A stretch of 64,000 nt of DNA from Liquidambar formosana. Lineage: Eukaryota > Streptophyta > Magnoliopsida > Saxifragales > Altingiaceae. The translations under genes and the position numbers were made by a program. Positions 10,287 through 21,905 of the stretch are shown here, one piece after another. Each line of letters starts with the position of its first letter. The stretch's first letter is position 1. The stretch spans positions 62,001 to 126,000 of the forward strand of contig JBBPBK010000063.1 of assembly GCA_039720395.1 (NCBI GenBank), read 5' to 3'. The notes under the pieces are model-generated. The model did not search any database. It was not told where the DNA came from and saw only the letters and a list, made by a program, of their open reading frames with translations.

Positions 10287-10498
10287 TGAGATTTTGGTTT
10301 TATCAAGTTTGTAATACCTAAAAAGAAGTTGAATAGGTATTTAAAAATTTTTAACCAATTTTAGTCTCAAACATTAAAAACTATTTAATAACAGTTCTTA
10401 AAATAATAAATCAAACCCATATCAAACAAATTATAAAGCAGTCAAAATTACACAAGATGACCTTGACTGGATTAGTCTAGACCAACGTGACTCCTCTC
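10287..10498. other. Short gap between LTR and gene C region
   Basis: AT-rich, no gene seen. The GGATTAGTCTAGACCAACGTG segment near 10469 is shared with 54718. Confidence 0.6.
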
Positions 10499-10633
10499 CA
10501 GAAATGGGGAGAGGTGTGAAATGGAGAAATGGGGAGAGGTGTGAAATGGAGAAATGGAGAAATGGGGAGAGGTGTGAAATGGAGAAATGGAGAAATGGGG
10601 AGAGGTGTGAAATGGAGAAATGGGTGAACAGGA
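10499..10633. repeat. Minisatellite in the 3' flank of gene C
   Basis: About four tandem, imperfectly spaced copies of GAAATGGGGAGAGGTGTGAA with GAAATGGA spacers. The corresponding place in unit 2 (about 54750-54770) has one short copy, so the array expanded after duplication. Confidence 0.85.
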
Positions 10634-10717
10634 TCCAAAAACGTCCAGATCACGGAGTAATTGCAGCAATGGAACCCACAAGGCCAAGCCCCCAACGGTC
10701 CACCGTCATTAAGTCAG

Positions 10718-13186
10718 TTATCTCACCAGCTGATGTTCCACTTTTAGGGGACCATCTGCATGTGCGTCAACACTCTCCTGCAGTGTCAACGCATGCTCTA
10801 GATTTTTTAGCACCTCACCCATTGATGGCCGTTCAATTCCCTTGTGGGCCAAACACTTGGCTGCAATCTCCACATACACCACCAAACACTCGGACCCGAT
10901 CGTTCCTCTTAGATTCGCATCGATCATTCGATCGATGGACCCACTTTGATGGCAATGAAGGGCCCACTCAGCCAAGCTAGCCTCTTCATCCTCCTGTTCC
11001 ACCGCCGTAACCGCCGGCCTATTACATAGTACCTCAAACAACACCACCCCAAATGAATAAACATCAGATTTCTCTGTTAATCTTCTACGGCGGTAATACT
11101 CGGGATCCAAATATCCAAAAGTACCCTTCACCTCAGTGCTGACGTGGCTGCAGGAAGCCGTGACGGAGCCTACTCTTGACAATCCAAAATCTGAAACCTT
11201 AGCCACCCATGCCTCATCCAGTAGTATGTTGGTCGATTTGACGTCGCGATGAATGATGGAGTATTTGGCTCCGGTGTGAAGGTAGTGCAACCCACGCGCG
11301 GCGCCGATGCAGATCTTGAGCCTCTGAATCCACAGTAACGGTGGATTTCGAGTTTTGTAAAGATGATCGCGTAGGGTACCACGGGCCATGTATTCGTAGA
11401 CCAGGATCATCTCCCTGTCCTCTTGGCAGTAGCCAATTAGGGACACAAGGTGTGTGTGGTGAAATGTAGAAAGCAAATCAATCTCATTGTGGAACTCACG
11501 GACCCCTTGGTTGGATTGGGGATTCCCTCGCTTGATTGCCACTTGGGTGACTTCACCATCGACAAAACCCCTGTACACCCTCCCAAAGCCCCCCGAGCCG
11601 ATGACAAGGGCTTCATCCATGTTGTTGGTGGCTGCTCTAATCTCGGCTAGTGAAAATTGACGGCAGAGATCCGATGATGATGATTTTATCACCGGCACAT
11701 TGGCATTCCGGTGGCGGTCTGCGGTGGAGAATTGTGAAACCCGCGCTGCGCATGCAGATACTCGCTTTCCTCCGTTTCGGGCTATGTGGACTACAGTGTA
11801 GCATATTAGGAAGAGTCCAGCAATGCCACCAAAAACACCTCCAACGATGATGCTAAATGGTCGTCTTTTCTTAGCCGGCGGCTCATTTACCAAGCGTTCG
11901 TACGCTGCGAGATTGTTACTACCGTCGCTTAATTTCAAGATCTCGATCCCGTTCAATATTGCATTGGCATACTTGGGTTTTGATTCCATGTTCGGGTGTA
12001 GGGCGAGCCACAGGTCCTGCTTGTTCTTAGTTCCATTGGGGACCATCACAACGTAGTCTCTGTATACAGTAACAAATGGAGCACCGGTCAAGGCAACTAA
12101 ATCCAGAGCATTCTCTGCCGTCTGGTTGTTGATGTATACGTTGAACACCCTTTGATTAACCTGCGTCACCTCAAAAGAAATCTCACAGAAATGAAGCCTA
12201 ACAAGGTATTTGAAACCAGAATCCACAGGGAAGGTCCACGTTAAATTGTAGTTAACATTGAAAGTTTCGTCATTTTCCATGGTCCGGGCTGACGAATACA
12301 TTCCTAATGGTGCAGCATAATCAAGTAATATCCCAGAAGTGTAATTGAAGGCATTGAATAAATTTCTACTGTCGACACTAATACCATGTTGAGAACCAGA
12401 TATATAGCTCAAATCATCTATCCAAGCCCCAAATATGCTAGTAATTACCCTCTCAAGAAGTACACCAACATTGACCTGGTAAAGCATCTCAAGGGCAGTT
12501 TCATCATCATGAATAATGAAGGGATCATGCTGGCCAATGAAAGGAAGGGACCCATTTCCGTGAGGGATGTAGAGATTTAAAGGCATGGAAAAGATTTCGA
12601 TTCCATTCACAAATGCAAAAGCATTGGAAGTCGTAGGAGAGGGGTTGAATGTAATGTTTAATCTTCCCTCTTTCACATAGACAGAAAAATCTCTAGTGAA
12701 GTGGGTTGAATTTAGCGAATCTGCAGTAACAGAAGGTCTAAAGTCACTTAGAAGAGTGTAACGACCGGCAACGACAGAAAAATAGGCCTTACTGGGGTTG
12801 AGGCCAGAGTAAGAAGCGACATGAAAGTATAGGCGAATGAATTTGGGGCCAGGGGATAAGGGGAAAGCGTAGGTGAATGAAGAATAAATGATGCGCGCAG
12901 TTATATACGGTACCTTGGGAACTTCTGGGTCTGGGTTTGAGGCCACCCCAGTTGTCGTGGTTCCGTCAGAAGCTGAAGGCATGAACTTCGAATTGACTTC
13001 GCCAATCCAATTTTTCCCGTTGAATACAGAAGACTCTGAAGATCCACAATCGAGTAGGACCTTTTCTGCGGAAGCATAAGACATATTATCGGCTGTCGCA
13101 GAGGTTATTAAATGGGAATTGAGGATGAAGAGGTAAAGAAGGGGAAAACTCAAGTGGCGTGACTGGTCATTGTGAGGCTTCTTCAT
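10718..13186 (-). CDS. CrRLK1L receptor-like kinase C, intronless
   Basis: A complete 822-residue receptor kinase in one exon, as is usual for this family. In order: signal peptide (about 1-32, ending before DNMSYASAEKVLLDCGSS), malectin-like ectodomain with many N-glycosylation sequons (about 38-410), membrane segment (FSIIVGGVFGGIAGLFLICY, about 450-470), and kinase (about 530-800) with GSGGFGRV, VAIK, HRDVKSTN and DFG, plus activation-loop GTFGYLDPEYY. All catalytic residues are present. It is more divergent from A and B than they are from each other. It lies upstream of A on the same strand with about 430 bp between A's LTR and C's stop. Its duplicate at 55.3-57.9 kb is broken, so C is probably the only working copy here. 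Confidence 0.92.
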   Translation of the reverse strand: MKKPHNDQSRHLSFPLLYLFILNSHLITSATADNMSYASAEKVLLDCGSSESSVFNGKNWIGEVNSKFMPSASDGTTTTGVASNPDPEVPKVPYITARIIYSSFTYAFPLSPGPKFIRLYFHVASYSGLNPSKAYFSVVAGRYTLLSDFRPSVTADSLNSTHFTRDFSVYVKEGRLNITFNPSPTTSNAFAFVNGIEIFSMPLNLYIPHGNGSLPFIGQHDPFIIHDDETALEMLYQVNVGVLLERVITSIFGAWIDDLSYISGSQHGISVDSRNLFNAFNYTSGILLDYAAPLGMYSSARTMENDETFNVNYNLTWTFPVDSGFKYLVRLHFCEISFEVTQVNQRVFNVYINNQTAENALDLVALTGAPFVTVYRDYVVMVPNGTKNKQDLWLALHPNMESKPKYANAILNGIEILKLSDGSNNLAAYERLVNEPPAKKRRPFSIIVGGVFGGIAGLFLICYTVVHIARNGGKRVSACAARVSQFSTADRHRNANVPVIKSSSSDLCRQFSLAEIRAATNNMDEALVIGSGGFGRVYRGFVDGEVTQVAIKRGNPQSNQGVREFHNEIDLLSTFHHTHLVSLIGYCQEDREMILVYEYMARGTLRDHLYKTRNPPLLWIQRLKICIGAARGLHYLHTGAKYSIIHRDVKSTNILLDEAWVAKVSDFGLSRVGSVTASCSHVSTEVKGTFGYLDPEYYRRRRLTEKSDVYSFGVVLFEVLCNRPAVTAVEQEDEEASLAEWALHCHQSGSIDRMIDANLRGTIGSECLVVYVEIAAKCLAHKGIERPSMGEVLKNLEHALTLQESVDAHADGPLKVEHQLVR

Positions 13187-13329
13187 TGATGCAATGACGG
13201 GTAGGAGGAATTTAGGGGAAGGAGCGAATGGAAACCCAGCAAACGTCTGTCCGTGAATTGACCAGGAATTTGCCGTAGCCTACATGTAGAAATAGGCTGC
13301 ATGAACGAATGGAAACCCAACAAAAACCT

Positions 13330-13436
13330 GTCCTCTTCAAGCTCCGAACCAATCTGCTGCTGCCACGCTAGTTTTAATTTCCACAGCACATCACCCACGG
13401 GTGACCGTTCATTTCCCCTATCCGCCAAACACTTTA
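13330..13436 (-). pseudogene. CrRLK1L kinase C-terminal remnant
   Basis: The minus strand encodes KCLADRGNERSPVGDVLWKL and on to a LAWQQQ helix, the last kinase subdomain of a CrRLK1L protein. No further upstream kinase sequence was found. It sits about 140 bp upstream of gene C and marks a lost neighbour. The same remnant occurs at about 58022-58134. Confidence 0.75.
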
Positions 13437-13751
13437 TTGGGCTATCACCGTCAAGCCCATGCTAACCCAAGGTTAACTAAACCAAGCCCAAGCTAAAATT
13501 TTTGAGCTTGGGTTGGGTTCAGGTTAGCCATGAGTTGGGCGGGGCTGAGTAGTTTGGGCAGGTTGGGCTCGCTTTTTTAAAGATTCAATCTTTGTCATTT
13601 CTCAACATGTTTTCATGTTCCACTTCGTACACATTTCAAATTTAAATCAATCAAAATAATCAGTAATTCAATTCAATCAATTTATGTTTTGTACAAAAGA
13701 AAAGGAATATGAAAACTAATTAAGCACCAACATAAGTATATAAGTTTAATA

Positions 13752-13782
<31 letters not shown>

Positions 13783-14492
13783 GGTGAAATATGTTTGATG
13801 TTAAAAGGTGAGTATATACTGAAGAGATATATATAGTCTCTGTGTGTATTTTCCTTGCACTTAATTTTGGGCGAAATACATATGGTCCATTTTATGGTTT
13901 GATAATTTTCTTGAATTAAAAATAAAAATTTGAAAATTCAGGTCCATTTGTTGCTCGCTTTACTGTATTTTGATGAGTCTACAGCTGGAAGAAACATATT
14001 AAAAAGGCAGCAAAATTAGTGCGAAAATGGATGAATTGTGTGCGAGACCATTTACTTGGTGGATCTACCAATTTGATCATCTTTCTTCGATATTTCGATC
14101 AAGTGATATTGAGTTATGAAATTATATCTCTAGTCTTAACAATGTTATCTTTGTTTTTTTATCTTGTAAATTAAATTATGGGCTAGGATCGTTTGGCCAA
14201 AAAAAATAATAATAATAATAAAAAAAATGACATTTTGCTATATTAATATGAAATGATAACATTAATTAAGGGCATTTTGTCATAGAAGTGACAATATGAC
14301 ATTTTGTTGGAAAATATCGATAAGGTTCCCAATTAAAATAATAATGCTTTCCAAAACAAACCGATTGGAGAAAGCTATAAATTAATTAATGGTTTCATAA
14401 ATTTTTAATTTGTTTATATTTTTTGCTAAGGGTAAGATAAGAAAATAGAAGGGGAAAATTTCATAGGACCACACATCGGCAACCACTTTATA
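13437..14492. other. Junction of duplicated units 1 and 2
   Basis: Sequence to about 13751 matches 58140-58450 (end of unit). A poly(T) tract follows (13755-13782), and 13783-14492 then repeats 5487-6150 (start of unit). No gene seen. Confidence 0.75.
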
Positions 14493-14497
14493 GAACT

Positions 14498-15198
14498 TGT
14501 GTGGAAATATCTCTGAACCGAGGTTTCAGCTCGGGATGGAAGGTTCAGATCAGAAACGCTGACACGTGGCGAAGACTGTTCAACCAGGCTAACCCCAACG
14601 TACGTGATTCACCTCCTACGATCCAGCTCGGGGCAAGGGGTTAAATCACGTCACTTGACACGTGGTTAGTACCGCACGGTAGGACCTGCTGCAAAGCACG
14701 TGATCTTCCAGCTCGGGACCTGGCTTTCATCTCGGGACACCTGTCCTATGACTCACACTACGATCCAAATCCTACTACAGTCCAAAACTGTCCCAGCAGC
14801 TGTAATTCCTGACACAACGGTTACTAAAAACCATGGTTCCATGGCCAACCATGATCAATAAACTATGGTCAGACGGTTATGGGTAAACCATGGTCAGATC
14901 TGACCTAACCAAAGCAGTTACCTGACCTCACATGGTCAGTCCGTACAAGTGGGTATAAAAAGAATACGATACAGCCTAATTTGGTAAGCTACAGTACCCT
15001 AATTCTCTGAAATTCATCTTCTTTCTTGCCTCATTCTCCCCAGTACGGCTTTCTGACTTAAGCTTTGGAGAGGGCACGGCCAAAACCCACCTTGGCCTAC
15101 CCTCTGACCCATTTTCCAAGCTTGTGATTGCAGGTCCAGGCAAGGGAGCAAGCTCCATCATCAACACGTAGTTCGGGGAGCAGATTTTACCCCGTACA
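14498..15198 (+). repeat. 5' LTR of gypsy copy 1
   Basis: 701 bp, starting TGTGTGGAAATATC and ending ACCCCGTACA. A TATA box (TATAAAAAG) lies at about 14954-14962. Five ACGTG cores lie between 14563 and 14702. Confidence 0.95.
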
Positions 15199-15201
15199 AT
15201 T

Positions 15202-15219
15202 TGGCGCCGTCTGTGGGAA
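15202..15219 (+). other. Primer-binding site of gypsy copy 1
   Basis: TGGCGCCGTCTGTGGGAA begins 4 bases after the LTR. It is the usual Tat/Athila-type tRNA primer site in plants. Confidence 0.85.
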
Positions 15220-15232
15220 CCATCGCGATAAG

Positions 15233-17818
15233 ATGGCTACACCACCTCCGCCCACCTTTGGGCGAACCAGATCTGGAGCGAACTTTACTCGCTTAGACCA
15301 AGCCATTACAGGCGATGCTGGGAAGCGAGCAAAAACCCAGCCTTCACAGGCCAACCCGCCATTGCCTGCGGCGGGAACTAGTCAGCTTCCCCCGATTCAG
15401 CAACATCAGATCTCCCCGGAAATGTCTGCTGTTCTACATTCTCTTGATGACCAGCCTGTTTTGAAAGCCGCGTTCGACAAGGCTGTGACAAATAACCCTA
15501 ACCTAGCAGCGGTGGTGGAACTGATTGCAACCATGCAATCGGAGATTCAATCGGCCCAGCTCGCAAAGCTAAATGCATAGCAAAATTACCACCGCTACCT
15601 CCAGCGAACTTTTGCCCCTCGCGGAGTTAATATTGTCGCTGAGGAGGCTAACCAAACTAGTCCACTCCGTCGCACTAGGCATCAGGAGAGCTCACCCAGG
15701 CCCGGGGGCTCGCACCACCACCACCGCAGCAGACATGACGATAAGCCACGATTAACTGATCCAGAACAGAGACATTTAGGAAGGGGAGATGAACAACATC
15801 ATGCGCTGATTCAGAGATCCCCTGAACGCAGTTCAAGGCGTTCAGATCATGCACGAAGGTGGAATGAGGACCACCCAAGACCTCGCTCTCAGGTGCGTCC
15901 TGGGCACGAAATTCACAGAGAGGAGAGACGCTATCACAGGTCTCGATCTCTTGAAAGAAGAGGGGAGAGAAGTACTGGGGCGACGAATAGAAAGCATTCT
16001 CGGTCACCCAGGCGTGAAAGAAACGAGGAAGAAGCCTCCAAGAGACATTGGGGTAATCAGAGTAGAGGGGGAGAAAGACCTGAGAGCGTTGCTGTGGCTC
16101 GGAGTCCATTCACACGGTGGATTCAACGAGTCCCAATCCCAAGAGGGTATTCCGAGATAACTTTTACTCTTTACTCTCTTTCAATAGACCCCGATCATCA
16201 TTTAAACTATTATCTGCAACGTATGTCATTATATGCTGGAAATGAGGGTTTCCTCTGTAAGATATTTCCTATGAGTTTGGGGGAGGTGGCTCTTAAGTGG
16301 TGGGCCAAGATCCCAGATGAATCTATTGACAGCTGGCACGAACTGAGCAAGCTGTTCAAGAAGAGGTTCATCACTAGCTGCAAATTCCCGAGGACCATGC
16401 AGAACCTATACGAGCTGAAACAGAAAGATGGGGAAGGACTTCGGGAATACTCTCAGAGGTTCTGGGAGGTCTACAATGAGATTGACGATCCTATTGAGAA
16501 GAATGCAATGGATTTGTTTCGTCTCGGGTTGAGGAAGCCATCACCTCTTTTTAAGGAGCTCATTGTTAATCCCCCCAGAAACCTAGCCAAACTACTCTCC
16601 ACTGTAGCCAATTATTCGAAGTTGGATGATTTCTACACCCCGCAGTCTACCAAAGCCAATGAAAAAGATGACAAAAAAAAAGACTCTAGGCCTCATAGAG
16701 ACAACCCCCGAGGAGAGAAATCCAGGCCACCCACCAATCCAAATCAGGCCATCTTCACTGTATTTACTCTCCCCATCTACAAGTTGATGAAGGCACTGGA
16801 GAACAAAGACTTCTTCCAGAAACCTCAACCTATGTTCGCGGAGCCCGAGAAGAGAAATAAAAAGCTGTTTTGCAGTTATCACAAGGATCACGGCCATAGG
16901 ACAGAGGACTGTAAGGTTCTGAAATACAACCTCGAGGCTTGGGCCAAGGAAGGAAAGCTCGATGAATTTATAACCCGAAAAGACAAAGGACAGCCATCCG
17001 AACAGAAAAAACCCGAGAATAGGGCTCCTCAATCCACTCAACCAAAGATCCTCGGGAGGATTGATATGATCACCGGAGGATATGAGGAAATCGCTCTGTC
17101 AACCAACCAGCTTAGGGCGCAGTATAGGATGGCTTGTCAAGATACAGAAGTCAGTGATATTGGGGATGAGCCAGTACTACTACCTCAAAGTGAGGGTGAA
17201 AATGGAAAGAAACTGGTTTTCTTCGGAGATGCCGAGACTGATGGGACGGTGCGCTGCCCGTACAACGATGCTCTGGTTGTTCGCATGCTCATAGGGAACT
17301 ACGATGTGGGCAAAGTCTATGTGGATAACGGGGCATCTGTGAATGTCATGTTCCAGAAATTATTTAGTCAACTCAGGCTGAAGGACTCCGACCTAAAGCC
17401 CTGTCACGTCAGCCTGAAAGCTTTTAATGGCAACATGACTTTCCCACTGGGACAGATAACGCTCCCAGTTCGGGCAGGGCCAGTGCAATCCATGGAAACA
17501 TTTGTGGTAATCCAAGAGAGGTCAGCTTACAATGTGATACTCGGGCGACCCTGGATTCATGCCATAAAGGCTGTCCCGTCCTCCTACCACCAATCCATCA
17601 GGTTCCCAAGCCCAGAAGGAATCATGGAGATAAAAGGAAACCAGGCAGCAGCCAGGGAATGTTTTCTGGCGGAGTATGCGGGCCACTCAGCACCCTCAGA
17701 GGACAAACTGAAGTCCAGGGTCCCACGCCTCCCCAGTTCGGGAACTGGCAAAGCTAAAGCCCCGAGGCAAGAGCCAGAGCAAAAGAAAAAAGCTAAAGTT
17801 GATGAGGTTCCCTTATAG
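15233..17818 (+). pseudogene. gag-protease of gypsy copy 1, one nonsense codon
   Basis: 862 codons, the same length as the intact copy on the minus strand at 44601-47186. An in-frame TAG at 15578-15580 breaks it. Visible parts: Pro/Gln-rich N-terminus, an Arg/Ser/His-rich central region, the retrotransposon gag core (WWAKIPDESIDSWHELSKLF), a zinc-knuckle-like CSYHKDHGHRTEDC, and an aspartic protease motif YVDNGASVNVMF. The stop at 17816-17818 is also conserved in copy 2. Confidence 0.92.
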
Positions 17819-20800
17819 CAACGAAAGGGAGAGCGGCCCGGGGTAGAAGAAACGGCTCTGGAGCTTGCAGACAGGACAGGTGAGGAGCTAGTGAAGAAGA
17901 TAATCAATACTGATGATCCAGAGAGGTTTTTCTGGATAGGAAGGTCACTGAGTGAAGCCGACGCAGCAGAGTTGTTTGAATTTTTGAAAAATAACATTGA
18001 TGTATTTGCTTGGTCACCCCACGAAATGCCAGGAATTGATCCCAGAATTATCACTCATGAGTTGCAGGTTAATCCGAATTACAAGCCAGTGGTTCAGAAG
18101 CAACGAAGGTTGTCAGACGATTGAGCTGAAACAGTTTCTGCCGAGGTCGATAAGATTTTAAAAGCAGGGTTCATCAGAGAGGTAAAGTACCCGAGTTGGC
18201 TGGCCAATCCCGTATGTGTAAGAAAAAAGACAGGGGACTGGCGTATCTGCATTGACTTCACAGATCTCAATAAGGCGTGCCCTAAAGACAGTTTCCCCTT
18301 GCCTAAGATTGACCAACTCATAGACTCTATCTCGGGGTATGAGAGACTGAGTATATTCGATGCCTACTCGGGTTACCATCAAATTCCTATGGCAGAACAT
18401 GATCAAGATAAGACGGGGTTCATTACTCCTAGAGGAACGTACTGCTACAAGGTAATGCCATTCGGGTTGAAGAATGCAGGGGCCACCTATCAACTTCTTG
18501 TTAGCAGGATGTTTGAAGGACTGATTGGCAAAAACCTTAAGGCGTACGTTGATGACACTATTGTTAAGAGCAACTCAGAGAAAGACCACTTGGCAGACCT
18601 AACTGAGGCTTTCGCCCGACTCAGGGAGTACGAGATGAAGTTAAATGCGAAGAAAAGCTCATTTGGAATAGGTTCGGGAAAATTCCTGGGTCACTTGGTC
18701 TCAAGAAGGGGGATCGAGGCAAATCCAAGTAAGATTGAGGCGATAAGAACCCTACGTACCCCAACAACAGTCAGGGACGTTCAAAAGTTGAACGGGATGG
18801 TGGCTGCACTCAGTAGATTTATCTCGAGGTCATCAGACAAATGCCACCCATTCTTTCAGATACTGAAGAAGAGCACTAACTCGGGATGGAACACGGAGTG
18901 CCAGGAAGCTTATCAGAAGTTAGTCGCTCATTTAGAAACACTCCCCACCCTGACCCACCCTTACCACGGGGAAACTCTTTATCTCTATCTTGTTGTTTCA
19001 GCTCATGCACTTAGTGGCGTTCTCCTAGCCTAGTGCGACCTTACTCAAGTGCCAATCTATTATATTAGCAAGACACTATTAGATGTTGAAACCCGTTATC
19101 TGCCCCTTGAAAAATTAATCCTAGCCCTTGTCACAGCCTCCAGAAAACTCCAACACTACTTTCAGTCTCATCCTATCATTGTCCTCACAACCTATCCTCT
19201 CAAAGATATCCTCCACAGAGTTGACTTGTCAGGACGAGTCTCGAAGTGGGGGGTAGAACTCAACGCTTACGACATTCACTTCCAGCCCCGACCTGCCATT
19301 AAGGGGCAAATATTGGCTAATTTTCTTGCCGAATTCGCTGATCCTACTTCCAGTTCGGAACAGACAGCATTAAAATCCTCTCTGCCCGAACTGGGGGGGA
19401 AAGACAATATAAACACAGAGAAGAGGAAGAGATGGGAGCTCAAAGTGGATGGTGCATCTAATGCGAAAGGGGCAGGTCTGGGAATTGTGCTGACAGATCC
19501 CGAGGGAGAAATCATCGAACAAGCAGTCAGGCTTATGTTCCCAGCCTCAAACAATGAAGCAGAATATGAGGCAGTTGTGGCAGGACTTGGGATGGCCCAA
19601 GCAATGGGGGTAAAAGAGTTTACAGTATACAGTGACTCCAGGCTAGTGGTTAACCAGCTGAACAAAGAATATGAAGCCAAAGATGAAAGAATGGCTGCGT
19701 ACATGCACAAGGTATGGGAATTAGCTGCGAAATTCACCAGTGTGGAGTTCAAACGCTTTGTGAGGGATCAGAATAGACATGCGGATGGGTTGGCTGCCCT
19801 GGCTGCAGCGTTGGAAACAGACACCCCTCGAACCATAAATGTCGAAGTCTTGCAAGAGCCCAGCATCGGGACAGAAGAGCTTATCTCGGACGTTCAGTCC
19901 TCGAAACCGAGCTGGATGGACGAGATAGTTGCCTATCTACAGAGGGATGAGCTACCTGAGGATCGCAATCAGAGTCACCGAATTCGCGCTAAGTCAGTTC
20001 GTTTTTGGTTATCTCCGTCAGGCTTTCTCTATAAAGATCCTATACAGGACCATACCTGAAATGCGTACACCCAGACCAAGTATTAGACCTGCTGGCTGAA
20101 CTCCACGAGGGGTCATGTGGAGGTCACGCAGGAGGTAGATCATTAGCCCATAGGGCAAACACACAGGGTTACTGGTGGCCGTACATGCAGAGGGACGCTA
20201 TCAGGTATGTGAGAAAATGCTCAAAGTGTCAGATGTTTGCTGACAAGATACATCGTCCTGCTCAGGAATTGCATCCTATATCCAGTCCGTGGCCTTTCGC
20301 ACAGTGGGGGTTAGATCTCGTGGGTTCATTGCCCACAGCCTCAGGGAATAGGAAGTACTTGTTCATTGCAACTGACTACTTTACTAAATGGGTAGAGGCT
20401 GTCGCGCTTGCTTCAATTAAAGATTCCGATATTATCAAATTCCTTTGGGAGAATATTATCACACGCTTTGGGATCCCGAGAGCCTTCGTATCGGATAACG
20501 GAACTCAGTTCGACAGTAAAAGAACTCGGGAATTCAGTGCAGAACAGGGAATTCAATGGTGGTATTCTAATCCGAGTTACCCCCAGTGCAATGGTCAGGC
20601 AGAGGCAACTAACAAGATTATAGTCGCAGGGATAAAGAGGAGGCTAGATAATGTGAAAGGGTCTTGGCCTGATGAGCTGCATTCCATACTATGGGCATAT
20701 CGAACTACTCCGAGGAGGTCCACAGGAGAAACTCCATTTTCCATGACCTATGGAATGGAAGCAGTTATACCAACAGAGCTGGGTCTACCAGGTCTCAGAA

Positions 20801-21153
20801 CCGAATCTTACGACGCGGCAACCAATGATCAGGTTCTGTCTCAAGATCTGGATTTAGCAGAAGAAAGAAGGGAAAGGGCTCGAATTAAAATGGCATCTTA
20901 CCAACAAGAGCTGAAAAAATATTACAACCGAAGAATAAAGTCGAGGGAGTTCAATGTTGGAGAGTTGGTACTCAGGCAAGTCAACACCGGAACCAGAAAT
21001 CCTGCTGATGGGAAGCTCGGGGCAACATGGGAAGGTCCTTACGAGGTCATCCACGTCGGGGGTACAGGTTCGTACAGACTAAAGAGCTTGGAGACTGGAC
21101 AAGAACTCCCGAGATCAGTTAATATAGCTAATCTAAGATTATTTTACCGATAG
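17819..21153 (+). pseudogene. pol of gypsy copy 1 (RT, RNase H, integrase), disrupted
   Basis: It continues in the gag-pro frame after the TAG at 17816; the first ATG is at 17891. It is broken by TGA at 18122-18124, TAG at 19031-19033 and a 1-bp deletion near 20034. RT motif A (FDAYSGYHQI, about 18356-18385) and motif C (YVDDT) are intact, unlike motif A of copy 2. RNase H (KVDGASNAKG) and integrase (HHCC finger, GLDLVG, SDNGTQF, CNGQAEATNK) follow. It is non-functional as encoded. Confidence 0.93.
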
Positions 21154-21274
21154 CCAAAGTTGTAATTACATTTAATGATTACTCAATACAAGTTCAGAGG
21201 TTATTCAGAGATGTTATCGCTTGTTTATCATTCGAGCTAAAGGCACTTTCCTCAACAACAAGTCGAAGTCAAAA

Positions 21275-21560
21275 ATTGCCTAAGAATGGGCACAAGTCTC
21301 ACTTAATAAATGGCTTGAGCACGTTGAACCTAAGAATGGGTTAAAAAACGAAGTCTTGCCCAAGAGCGGGTCTAAGCAAAATTGCCTAAGAATGGGCACA
21401 AGTCTCACCTAATAAATGGCTTGAGCACGCTGAACCTAAGAATGGGTTAAAAAACAAAGTCTTGCCCAAGAACGGGTCCAAGCAAAATTGCCTAAGAATG
21501 GGCATAAGTCTCACCTAATAAATGGCTTGAGCACACTGAACCTAAGAATGGGTTCACAAC
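21275..21560. repeat. 106-bp tandem repeat between pol and antisense gene (copy 1)
   Basis: Units start at 21275, 21381 and 21487 with ATTGCCTAAGAATGGG; the last is partial. Within each unit CCTAAGAATGGG recurs. The equivalent array in copy 2 is at about 40850-41150. Confidence 0.9.
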
Positions 21561-21905
21561 GAAGTCTCACCTAAGAACAGGCTCAACGCAACAACATACC
21601 AAGGGATGGCTCTAAGTATACAAGGACCAACAGATGTTCAGGTCTATCACTCCGCAAATTGGAGCCCGTGGTCAGAATGGGTCTAATTATTTTCGCCGAT
21701 CAACAGTGCACACACATCAACAAGGGACTTTATCCTGAGAGCACATTCAAACAGACAGCCGGCATAAAAATAAAAGACACATGCACACGAGAAAGAAAAA
21801 TTGTGTATTTCATTCTAAAAGAAGGGTGCTACAAGAATCTGTACAAGTTATGGCACTCAGCCAGAAACAATAAAAAACAAAAAACAAAAGAGAAAACCTA
21901 AGTAG

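Noticed and set aside
10499..10633. Minisatellite considered as a CRISPR-like array
   Set aside because: Eukaryotic context, units adjacent without unique spacers.
11170..13079. Many 60-150 codon frames opposite the receptor kinase and gag-pol genes
   Set aside because: Shadow frames of real coding sequence, mirrored in all duplicated copies.
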